DNA from: Gammaproteobacteria bacterium
GTDB taxonomy: Bacteria; Pseudomonadota; Gammaproteobacteria; HK1
DNA length: 12,924 nt
Reading direction: 5' to 3'
NCBI GenBank assembly: GCA_022822245.1
Contig: JAJECB010000332.1
Location: forward strand, 1-12,924
In this document: positions 6,847-12,924 of the stretch, one piece after another
Layout of the letters: every line of letters starts with the position of its first letter
Position numbering within the stretch: the first letter of the stretch is position 1
Program-made: the position numbers and the translations under genes
Notes under the pieces: generated by a model
Seen by the model: the letters and a program-made list of their open reading frames with translations, nothing else
What the model was told of the DNA's origin: nothing
Database searches by the model: none

Positions 6847-7368
6847 TCAGGCGGCGGGGTAGCGCCAGGGCGGGTCGGGCTGCTCGGCTTCCTCGTCGAT
6901 GGTCCAGTGCGGGATCGACATCCCGTCGCACACCTCGACGAAGACCATCCGCACCCGGGTCCCGATGCCGACCCGCTCGATCATCTCCGGCGGGGCGAAC
7001 GCACCGTCCGGAGTGACGAGGTTTCCGGCCACCCGGAGCGCCTCGTGCTCGGTCGGCTCCCCTTTCTGGGTGTCGAGGTCGACGAGGAGGATCAGGTAGG
7101 GGACGAGGTCCCGGAACGCGGGCTGGATGGGATGGTGCACCTCGGTGTAGGTGTGCACGGTCCCCTTGCCTTCCACGGACACCCACTCCGATTCGCGCTC
7201 GCTCGTCCACGGACAGGCGGTGGTCGGGGGGTAGCGGAGGAGGCCGCTCTCCCTCCCGCGCTGGAGGCGGAAGTCGCCCGCGTGGCAGTAGCGGAAGAAC
7301 TCGCGATTCTCCTCGTCCACATCGTCGATGGTGAGGGTCATTCCGAGGTAGTCGCCCCTTAGCGGCAT
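6847..7368 (-). CDS. DUF35 OB-fold protein lacking most zinc-ribbon cysteines
   Basis: A 173-residue protein with the DUF35 layout. An N-terminal helix (NREFFRYC, 21-28) is followed by the ribbon region 36-57, then an OB-fold beginning WVSVEGKGTVHTYTEVHHP (62-80) and running to about 160. DUF35 ribbons normally carry C-x2-C twice. Here the first pair is Gly38 and Ser41, and of the second pair only Cys52 remains (CPWT, with Thr55 for Cys). It probably cannot bind zinc in the usual way. DUF35 proteins pair with thiolase-fold enzymes (Ltp2-ChsH2, BbsA-BbsB), and the thiolase-like gene lies 99 bp upstream on the same strand. GGAGGAG at 7375-7381 fixes the start. The likely role is an obligate scaffold or substrate-channel partner. 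Confidence 0.85.
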   Translation of the reverse strand: MPLRGDYLGMTLTIDDVDEENREFFRYCHAGDFRLQRGRESGLLRYPPTTACPWTSERESEWVSVEGKGTVHTYTEVHHPIQPAFRDLVPYLILLVDLDTQKGEPTEHEALRVAGNLVTPDGAFAPPEMIERVGIGTRVRMVFVEVCDGMSIPHWTIDEEAEQPDPPWRYPAA

Positions 7369-7374
7369 CGCCCG

Positions 7375-7381
7375 CTCCTCC
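7375..7381 (-). promoter_or_regulatory. ribosome binding site of the DUF35 gene
   Basis: GGAGGAG on the minus strand, 6 bases before the ATG at 7368. It decides in favour of this Met over the second in-frame Met nine codons later. Confidence 0.65.
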
Positions 7382-7467
7382 GTATCCGTCGCTTCGAACT
7401 CGTCACGCTCGCCGTGCCCGCAGCGCGGCCCGGGAGCACCTCGCCACCGCAGGCCACGGCCTTCGCC

Positions 7468-8718
7468 TCAGCCCCGCTCGAGGACCATCGCGGACCCGAG
7501 TCCGGGGGTCCCCCAGCCGAGGTTCACGCTGATCTCCGCGTCCCGCACCTGCCGGCAGCCCCCTTCCCCATAGTCGTAGGTGTGCTGCGGCGTCCCGTCC
7601 TCCCCGACCGGGCACGAGTCGTCGACCTCGCCCCGGAGCTGGCGGACGTTCTCGATGACCATGTTCATGCCGTGCGTGTACCCCTCGCAGAGGTGGCCGC
7701 CCGAGGTGTTGTTGGGCCGGGCGCCGCCGAGCTCGATGGTGCCGTTCGACACGTACTCCCCGCCCTCGCCCTTGTTGCAGAAGCCGTAGTCCTCGAGCTG
7801 GAGCATGGTGGTGAAGGTGAACGCGTCGTAGGAGCCGGTGAGGTCGACCTCGGACGGCCCGAGCCCCGCGTTCCGCCACAGGATGTCCTTGGCATAGTGA
7901 CCCGCGACCGTCGAGAGCGGCCCATGCTGGTAGTAGCTGTCCGCGCGTGGTTTGCAGCAGCGCCCCACCACCCCGCGGATGAGGGCCGGCCGGGGGCGGA
8001 GGTCGCGGGCGTGCTCGGTCCGGGTCACGATGATGCAGGTCGCGTTGTCCGTCTCCACGCAGCAGTCGAGGAGGTGGAGGGGCTTGCAGATCATGCGGCT
8101 CGCGAGCACGTCCTCGACCGTGTAGCGCTTCCGGTAGAACGCCTTCGGGTTGTTGGAGGCGTGCTTGCTGTGGGCGACCTTGACCGCCGCGACCTGGGCG
8201 GGAGTGGTCCCGTAGTCGTGGAGGTGGCGCATGAAGGTCGGGGCGAACATCTGGCCCGCGCTCTGCCACCCGTAGGCGCGCATGTGGATCTGGTCGCCCG
8301 AGATGGGGACGGCGGAGCGCGCGCCGGTGCCGCCGATCCGAACCTGCGAGTATCCGTTCATGGCCCGGAATATGGCGACCGTATTGCACATCCCGGCCTC
8401 GATGACCCCGGTCGCGATCCCGACGAGCGCCTCGGTGCTCGACCCGCCCCCGTGCACGTCCATGTAGAAGTTGAGGCGGATCCCGAGGTCCCCGGCGACG
8501 AAGGTCGAGAACGTCGAATCGTTCCCGGAGTAGGAGAGCATGCCGTCGATGTCCGCCGCGGCGAGCCCGGCGTCGTCCATCGCGTTCTTGACCGCCCAGG
8601 TCGCGAGCGAGCGCGTGGTGTACTTCGAGCCCCGCATGTAGGGCGTCTCGCCGACCCCGCAGATCGCGTAGCGGTTGCGAAGGCCTTTCGAGGTGGTGGC
8701 GTCGAGGTCGCTGGTCAT
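7468..8718 (-). CDS. thiolase-fold protein, probable Ltp2-type acyl-CoA aldolase
   Basis: A 416-residue protein of the SCP2-thiolase/lipid-transfer group. The N-terminal half has GVGETPY (21-27) and the segment VHGGGSSTEALVG (88-100), where true thiolases carry the nucleophilic Cys; Ser93/Ser94 stand there instead. The C-terminal half has GSYDAFTF (295-302), LEDYGFC (308-314) and GGHLCEGYTHG (340-350); the His of the thiolase GHP motif is replaced by Tyr347. Tyr297 and Tyr347 are 50 residues apart, matching the catalytic Tyr pair of the steroid side-chain aldolase Ltp2 as I recall it. I therefore favour retro-aldol cleavage of a 3-hydroxyacyl-CoA over thiolysis. The start at 8718 follows AAAGGA closely. 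The frame stays open far upstream, but that part is antisense-frame shadow of the MFS gene. Confidence 0.9.
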   Translation of the reverse strand: MTSDLDATTSKGLRNRYAICGVGETPYMRGSKYTTRSLATWAVKNAMDDAGLAAADIDGMLSYSGNDSTFSTFVAGDLGIRLNFYMDVHGGGSSTEALVGIATGVIEAGMCNTVAIFRAMNGYSQVRIGGTGARSAVPISGDQIHMRAYGWQSAGQMFAPTFMRHLHDYGTTPAQVAAVKVAHSKHASNNPKAFYRKRYTVEDVLASRMICKPLHLLDCCVETDNATCIIVTRTEHARDLRPRPALIRGVVGRCCKPRADSYYQHGPLSTVAGHYAKDILWRNAGLGPSEVDLTGSYDAFTFTTMLQLEDYGFCNKGEGGEYVSNGTIELGGARPNNTSGGHLCEGYTHGMNMVIENVRQLRGEVDDSCPVGEDGTPQHTYDYGEGGCRQVRDAEISVNLGWGTPGLGSAMVLERG

Positions 8719-8774
8719 GTTCCTTTCCGGTTGGAAGCGGCCGGCATCGGCGGGGATGCGTCGGAGGAGAGATC

Positions 8775-10202
8775 TTACCGGCTGACCGCACGTCGCGGGG
8801 GGCCCGCCCGTACCGCGCCGAGGACCGCGATCGCGAGGATGACGGTCGCGGCGGCGGCGAGGAACGTCATCCGGTAGGCGTAGAGAAACGCCTCGTCGCC
8901 TGCGGACTCGCCCCCGAGCGCGGCAAAGAGGAGCGTCCCCGTGCTTGCCACCGTCACCACCCCGACGGTCCGGGTCACCATGTTGATGCTCCCCGCGACG
9001 CCTTGCCGGCGGCGCGGAATGCTGCCCATGACGAAGTCGATGCTGGCGACCTGGAAGAACCCCTGCCCGCAGCCATGGGCGAAGAGCACGGCGACGAGAA
9101 CCGCCGCCCCCGCCTCGACGGGCAGCATCGCGATACCGCAGAGCGCCGCTCCGAGGAGGGCGAGGCCCGCGATACCGAGCCGGAACGATCCGGTGAATCG
9201 CAGGAGGTGGCCGGCAATCGGAGACGCCACGATCATCCCGAGCGGCGAGGCGGCGAGGAGGAGCCCCGCCACCGCCGTCCCGGCCCCGAGAACCCGGACG
9301 AGGTAGTAGGGCGTCAGCAGAAAGACGGTGAAGCTCCCGAGGTTCATGAGCACATGAGCGACGTTGGCGGCCGCGAACCGGCGGATCCGGAAGAGACGAA
9401 CGTCGATGACGGGGTGCCGGGTGCGGAGCTCGTGGCGCACGAACCAGACCGCGACGAGCGCGGCTCCGGCGACGACGAGAACCGCGGCCCAGCCGAGGTG
9501 AGGCCCCTGGTTGAGGGCGAGGAGGGCGGCGGCGAGGGTGGCGCCGAGCCCGAGCGCGCCGCGAAGGTCGAAGGGTTCGCCGGGCGTCGCGTGGCCCGGG
9601 TCGGGCACCAGGAAGACGACCAGCACGGCCACGATCAGCACGAGGGGCAGCCGGAACCAGAAGACGGCTGGCCAGCCCCAGAGGTCGACGAGGGTGCCCC
9701 CGATGATCGGCCCGAGCATGAGGGCGGCCGCGAAGCCGGTCGTGTACCAGCCGAGGACCCGGCTGCGGTCCCGTTCCGGAAACGAGAGGGTCGCGAGGGC
9801 GGGGCCGCAGCTCAGGAGGAACGCGATCCCCGCTCCCTGAAGGACGCGGGCCGCGAGCAGCCAGCCGAAGGACGAGGCGAGGCCGCAGAGGACGAGGGCG
9901 ACCGCGCTCCACAGGAGCCCCGCCAGGAACACCCGCTTGTGACCCACGATGTCGGCGAGGCGCCCGAGCCCGGGCATGAGGCTCGCGTAGGTGAGGACGT
10001 TGCAGATGATCACCCACTGGATGGCGGAGACGTCGTTGTCGAACGCCTCGGTGATGGCGGGGAACGCGATGTTGACGGAGGTGTCGAGCGGCCCCGCGGA
10101 GATCCCGAGGGCCACCACGAGGAGGGTGAGCCGGGGACGGGCCGGGCGATCCGGACGGCCCGGGGGAGCCTCCTTCGCTCGGGTTGCGTCGACTTCCTGC
10201 AC
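8775..10202 (-). CDS. MFS transporter, DHA2-like drug/proton antiporter family
   Basis: A 475-residue inner-membrane protein with about 14 hydrophobic segments, the DHA2 size and layout. Motif D1 is LDTSVNIAFPAI (39-50), motif A GRLADIVGHKR (80-90), the conserved Arg helix RVLQGAGIA (119-127), and motif C GPIIGGTLVD (164-173). It should move a small hydrophobic or organic compound out of the cell with protons. It starts with GTG at 10202, supported by GGAAGG five bases upstream. It is followed after 56 bp by the aldolase-like gene on the same strand, so it may export a product or toxic intermediate of that pathway. The promoter lies in the 221-bp gap shared with divergent tyrS. Confidence 0.92.
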   Translation of the reverse strand: MQEVDATRAKEAPPGRPDRPARPRLTLLVVALGISAGPLDTSVNIAFPAITEAFDNDVSAIQWVIICNVLTYASLMPGLGRLADIVGHKRVFLAGLLWSAVALVLCGLASSFGWLLAARVLQGAGIAFLLSCGPALATLSFPERDRSRVLGWYTTGFAAALMLGPIIGGTLVDLWGWPAVFWFRLPLVLIVAVLVVFLVPDPGHATPGEPFDLRGALGLGATLAAALLALNQGPHLGWAAVLVVAGAALVAVWFVRHELRTRHPVIDVRLFRIRRFAAANVAHVLMNLGSFTVFLLTPYYLVRVLGAGTAVAGLLLAASPLGMIVASPIAGHLLRFTGSFRLGIAGLALLGAALCGIAMLPVEAGAAVLVAVLFAHGCGQGFFQVASIDFVMGSIPRRRQGVAGSINMVTRTVGVVTVASTGTLLFAALGGESAGDEAFLYAYRMTFLAAAATVILAIAVLGAVRAGPPRRAVSR

Positions 10203-10207
10203 TGCTG

Positions 10208-10213
10208 CCTTCC
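10208..10213 (-). promoter_or_regulatory. ribosome binding site supporting a GTG start
   Basis: GGAAGG on the minus strand, 5 bases before the GTG at 10202 of the MFS gene. No ATG lies close enough to compete without cutting into the first membrane helix region. Confidence 0.6.
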
Positions 10214-10290
10214 GTATTGTTCGGGCGGCGCCCGGACCGGGATCGAGCCGGCCCCCGCGCGGCGTGTCCCCCCGGTTCGTGGCCCGGATC

Positions 10291-10311
10291 CTCCCGTGAC
10301 CAGCACGGGGG
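10291..10311. promoter_or_regulatory. hairpin in the MFS/tyrS divergent region
   Basis: CTCCCGTG (10291-10298) and CACGGGGG (10304-10311) pair over 8 bp with one G-U, around a 5-base loop. It sits about 90 bases from the MFS start and upstream of the likely tyrS promoter. It could be an operator or part of the MFS leader transcript. No T-box features are present. Confidence 0.3.
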
Positions 10312-10353
10312 AACGATCGCTCCGAAGCGGCAATGACGGGCGCCGCGGCACCT

Positions 10354-10359
10354 TATACT
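10354..10359 (+). promoter_or_regulatory. candidate -10 box of tyrS
   Basis: TATACT stands out in otherwise GC-rich DNA, 64 bases before the tyrS ATG, and matches TATAAT at five of six positions. No good -35 is found 16-18 bases upstream (CAATGA at 10331-10336 is poor), so the promoter may rely on an activator or be weak. Confidence 0.4.
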
Positions 10360-10423
10360 GTTTCCTTCCGTTCTCCGCGATTCCGATTCCCCGAACGCCG
10401 GCATTCACGACCGCCCCTTCGCC

Positions 10424-11707
10424 ATGACCACCGCACCCTCGCTCGCACCCGCATCGCTTCGCTCCGAGTTCCTGCGCACCCTCGTGGAGCGCGGCTACGT
10501 CCACCAGTGCACCGACCTCGAAGCGCTGGACGCGGCCGCCGTCTCCGGTCGGATTACCGGCTACATCGGGTTCGACGCGACGGCCGACTCCCTGCACGTC
10601 GGGAGCCTCGTCCAGATCATGCTGCTCCGGCACATGCAGCGCACCGGGCATCGCCCCATCGTCCTCATGGGGGGCGGCACCACCAAGGTCGGCGACCCGT
10701 CCGGCCGGGACAAGAGCCGGCAGCTCCTGTCGCAGCAGCGCATCGATTCCAACATCGCGGGGATCCGGCGGGTGTTCGAGCGCTTCCTCGATTTCGACGC
10801 CGACGCGGCCCTCATGGTCGACAACTCGGACTGGCTCGACGCCCTGCACTACATCCCGTTCCTGCGAGAGTACGGGCGGCATTTCTCGGTGAACCGGATG
10901 CTCGGCTTCGAGTCGGTGAAGCTCCGCCTCGACCGCGAGCAGCCGCTCTCGTTCCTCGAGTTCAACTACATGGTCCTCCAGGCCTACGACTTCCTGGAGC
11001 TCGGGCGCCGCTACGAGTGCCGCCTTCAGATGGGGGGCTCCGACCAGTGGGGCAACATCGTGTGCGGGGTGGAGCTCGGGCGACGGGCCACCGGCCTCGA
11101 GCTCTTCGGCCTCACCTCCCCGCTCCTCACCCTCGCGAGCGGGGCGAAGATGGGGAAGACCGCGGCGGGGGCGGTGTGGCTCAACCCGGACCGCTTCTCA
11201 CCCTACGAGTACTGGCAGTACTGGCGGAACACCGAGGACGCGGACGTCGGGCGCTTCCTTCGCCTCTTCACGGAGCTTCCCCTCGACGAGGTCGCCCGGC
11301 TCGAATCGCTCGAAGGGGCGGAGATCAACGAGGCGAAGGCGATCCTCGCGACCGAGGCGACCGCCCTCTGCCACGGGGGGGAGGCGGCCGGGGAGGCGGC
11401 GGAGACGGCGCGGCGAACGTTCGGCCCCGAAGCGGGCGCGAGCGGGCTCGCGGACGGGCTCCCGACCATCGAGATCCCGCGGGCGCGCCTCGACGCGGGG
11501 GTCGCGGTCTACGACCTCCTGCGCGAGGCGGGACTCGTCAAGAGCAACTCGGAGGCCCGCCGGCTCATCCGGGGCGGCGGCGCGCGGGTCAACGACGAGC
11601 CGTTCCGCGAGGAGACCGGGACCGTCGGGCCGGACGACCTCACCGCCGAGGGCGCCATCAAGCTCTCCGCCGGGCGCAAGCGACACGCCCTCGTCCGCCC
11701 CGCCTGA
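10424..11707 (+). CDS. tyrS: tyrosyl-tRNA synthetase
   Basis: A 427-residue class I aminoacyl-tRNA synthetase that charges tRNA-Tyr in the cytoplasm. The HIGH-like motif is LHVGS (57-61), the Tyr-recognition segment NYMVLQAYD (181-189) gives the Y-x3-Q-x2-D pattern, SDQWGNI is at 206-212, and the KMSKS-like loop is KMGKT (242-246). The C-terminal S4 RNA-binding domain covers about 359-425 ([18 protein letters not shown]). KMGKT and the stretch around [19 protein letters not shown] are typical of alphaproteobacterial TyrRS. It is divergent from the MFS gene; the small DUF433 gene follows 44 bases downstream. It is the best marker of lineage in the window. Confidence 0.97.
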   Translation: MTTAPSLAPASLRSEFLRTLVERGYVHQCTDLEALDAAAVSGRITGYIGFDATADSLHVGSLVQIMLLRHMQRTGHRPIVLMGGGTTKVGDPSGRDKSRQLLSQQRIDSNIAGIRRVFERFLDFDADAALMVDNSDWLDALHYIPFLREYGRHFSVNRMLGFESVKLRLDREQPLSFLEFNYMVLQAYDFLELGRRYECRLQMGGSDQWGNIVCGVELGRRATGLELFGLTSPLLTLASGAKMGKTAAGAVWLNPDRFSPYEYWQYWRNTEDADVGRFLRLFTELPLDEVARLESLEGAEINEAKAILATEATALCHGGEAAGEAAETARRTFGPEAGASGLADGLPTIEIPRARLDAGVAVYDLLREAGLVKSNSEARRLIRGGGARVNDEPFREETGTVGPDDLTAEGAIKLSAGRKRHALVRPA

Positions 11708-11751
11708 ACGCCCCGCCCCTCGTCCTGCATCGGGAAGAAGGGAATAGCGCA

Positions 11752-11976
11752 ATGTCCGAAGCTGGTGAACGAATCACTTTCCATCCGAATCAGTGCGGCG
11801 GACGGCCTTGCATTCGAGGGAGGAGAATACGGGTGTCGGACGTCCTGGATCTGCTCGCGAGCGGGCTTTCCTTCGAGCAGATACTCGATGAGATGCCCGA
11901 CCTCGAACGCGAAGACATTGTCGCGTCGATCCAGTTCGCGACCCGTCGAATCGACCATGCCGCCATTGCCGCATGA
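11752..11976 (+). CDS. DUF433 antitoxin-like protein
   Basis: A 74-residue protein with the whole DUF433 pattern: ITFHPNQCGGRPCIRGRRI (8-26) followed by the winged-helix part VSDVLDLLASGLSFEQILDE and the DLEREDIVASIQFA helix. DUF433 proteins are usually VapB-like antitoxins encoded just before a DUF5615 PIN-like ribonuclease toxin. Here an ATG overlaps the stop (11973), but that frame ends after three codons, and only 66 bases separate the gene from the end of the xylulokinase gene. The toxin is absent. Base composition is visibly lower in GC than the neighbours, suggesting later arrival. It may be an orphan antitoxin or DNA-binding regulator. Confidence 0.85.
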   Translation: MSEAGERITFHPNQCGGRPCIRGRRIRVSDVLDLLASGLSFEQILDEMPDLEREDIVASIQFATRRIDHAAIAA

Positions 11977-12009
11977 AGCTCTGAGCGGTACGACTTTCTC
12001 GCTGACGCC

Positions 12010-12023
12010 CCGGCGTGTGCCGG
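12010..12023. terminator. weak hairpin between convergent DUF433 and xylulokinase genes
   Basis: CCGGC and GCCGG form a 5-bp stem with a GTGT loop in the 66-bp gap between the two convergent stop codons. There is no U-tract on either strand, so this is a weak candidate only. Confidence 0.25.
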
Positions 12024-12042
12024 CGGTCGGTCGTCGGCGGTC

Positions 12043-12924
12043 TCAGGCGTCGTCGAAGCGGCGCATCTCGGGGCGGAGGACGCGGTAGAGGTCGCGCCAG
12101 CGCTCGAGGCGCGGGGCGAGGCGTTCGGCGAGATCCGCTTCCGGCTCGACCACCCGATCGACGGGCGGCGGGGTGCAGACCTCGTCCGGGCGCTCGCCGG
12201 TCGCCGCGAGGCGCGCGAGCCGGGCGGCGCCGAGGGCGGGACCGACCTCGCTCCCCGCGTGGTACGTGAGGGGGCGGCGGAGCGCGGCGGCGAGGATGCG
12301 GCCCCAGAGCGCACTCCGGGCCCCGCCGCCGATGACCGAGATTTCGTCGATCTCCGTCCCCGCCTCGCCGAGCGCGTCATGCCCGTCCGCGAAGGTAAAG
12401 GCGACACCCTCGAGCACCGCCCACCCGAGGTCGCTCCGGCCCGTGGCCTGGTCGAGGCCGAAGAACACGCCCTTCGCATGCGGGTCGTTGTGGGGGGTGC
12501 GCTCGCCGGTGAGGTAGGGGAGGAAGAGGGGTGCGCGCTCGAGGCCCGCTTCCGCCGTCGCCGCTTCGGCGACGAGAGCGGCCTCGTCGCCCGTGCCGGT
12601 GACGGCGGCGGCCCACGCGAGGGAGGCGGCGGCGCTCAGGATCACCGACATCTGGTGCCAGGTGTCCGGCAGGCAGTGGCAGAACGCGTGGACCGCGCGC
12701 TCGGGGTTCGGCGCGTACGCGCGGTTGGCGGCGAAGAGGACCCCCGAGGTGCCGAGGGAGAGAAACGCCCTCCCCGGCGCCACCGTCCCGATCCCGGCCG
12801 CCCCGGCCGCGTTGTCCCCCGCCCCGCCCGCGATGACCACCTCGCCCGACATGCCCCACCGTCGTGCAAGGGCGGGCGACAGGCTCGCGGACGGGGCGGA
12901 ACCTTCGACGAGGCGCGGCATGTG
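12043..12924 (-). CDS. xylB: xylulokinase, C-terminal part (cut by window edge)
   Basis: The frame is open to the end of the window, giving about 293 residues of the C-terminal half of a FGGY-family kinase of about 480-490 residues. PRLVEGSAP at the left edge matches the inter-domain segment of xylulokinases. The catalytic Asp lies in GGAGDNAAGA (Asp36 counting from Met at 12921), followed by the ATP phosphate loop LSLGTSGV (54-61), LPYLTGERTPHNDP (134-147) and GGGARS (198-203). The enzyme phosphorylates D-xylulose to xylulose 5-phosphate for the pentose phosphate pathway. The Met at 12921 is internal; the true start lies outside. No other pentose genes are in view. Confidence 0.93.
   Translation of the reverse strand, partial: HMPRLVEGSAPSASLSPALARRWGMSGEVVIAGGAGDNAAGAAGIGTVAPGRAFLSLGTSGVLFAANRAYAPNPERAVHAFCHCLPDTWHQMSVILSAAASLAWAAAVTGTGDEAALVAEAATAEAGLERAPLFLPYLTGERTPHNDPHAKGVFFGLDQATGRSDLGWAVLEGVAFTFADGHDALGEAGTEIDEISVIGGGARSALWGRILAAALRRPLTYHAGSEVGPALGAARLARLAATGERPDEVCTPPPVDRVVEPEADLAERLAPRLERWRDLYRVLRPEMRRFDDA

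Noticed and set aside
5328..7016. A 562-codon plus-strand open frame
   Set aside because: Mostly antisense to the aldo/keto reductase and DUF35 genes. Only its 6591-6710 part resembles a protein, the transposase relic.
8719..10404. N-terminal extension of the aldolase-like frame
   Set aside because: The frame stays open through the MFS gene but yields Arg/Pro-rich sequence without motifs. The conserved protein begins at the Met at 8718.
10203..10423. T-box or other tyrS leader control
   Set aside because: The hairpin at 10291-10311 lies upstream of the probable -10 and there is no T-box consensus; such leaders are not expected in this lineage.

Overview
The window is GC-rich DNA from a heterotrophic bacterium, very likely a proteobacterium. 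The tyrosyl-tRNA synthetase has the KMGKT signature and the central sequence style of alphaproteobacterial enzymes. The rest looks like an accessory catabolic region beside that housekeeping gene. No rRNA, tRNA or CRISPR array was found.

Left block (116-5112). A small 4-oxalocrotonate-tautomerase-type gene is divergent from a six-gene plus-strand operon. The operon encodes an acyl-CoA dehydrogenase, three MaoC/hot-dog hydratase-type proteins, a DUF6282-like metal-hydrolase-fold protein and an enoyl-CoA hydratase. Genes overlap by ATGA or abut, so one transcript is likely. The MaoC proteins contain four hot-dog domains; two keep the Asp/His catalytic motif and two have lost it.

Middle block (5262-10202). 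This is convergent with the operon and reads on the minus strand: a DHA2-type MFS transporter, a thiolase-superfamily protein, a DUF35 (OB-fold) protein, then an aldo/keto reductase. The thiolase-like protein lacks the usual nucleophilic Cys and carries two Tyr residues 50 apart, as in the steroid side-chain aldolase Ltp2. Its DUF35 neighbour has lost three of the four expected zinc-ribbon cysteines. A frameshifted fragment of an IS transposase lies between the DUF35 gene and the reductase.

Right block (10424-12924). tyrS, a small DUF433 antitoxin-like gene and, convergent with them, the C-terminal part of a xylulokinase cut by the window edge.

Working model (inference): the left and middle blocks form one pathway. 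The acyl-CoA is oxidised by the dehydrogenase and hydrated by a heteromeric MaoC pair. The aldolase/DUF35 pair then cleaves it by retro-aldol, giving a short acyl-CoA and a ketone or aldehyde, and the reductase may act on that carbonyl. The logic is that of actinobacterial steroid side-chain removal (ChsE/ChsH1-ChsH2/Ltp2), but with a different gene set. The substrate cannot be read from the sequence.
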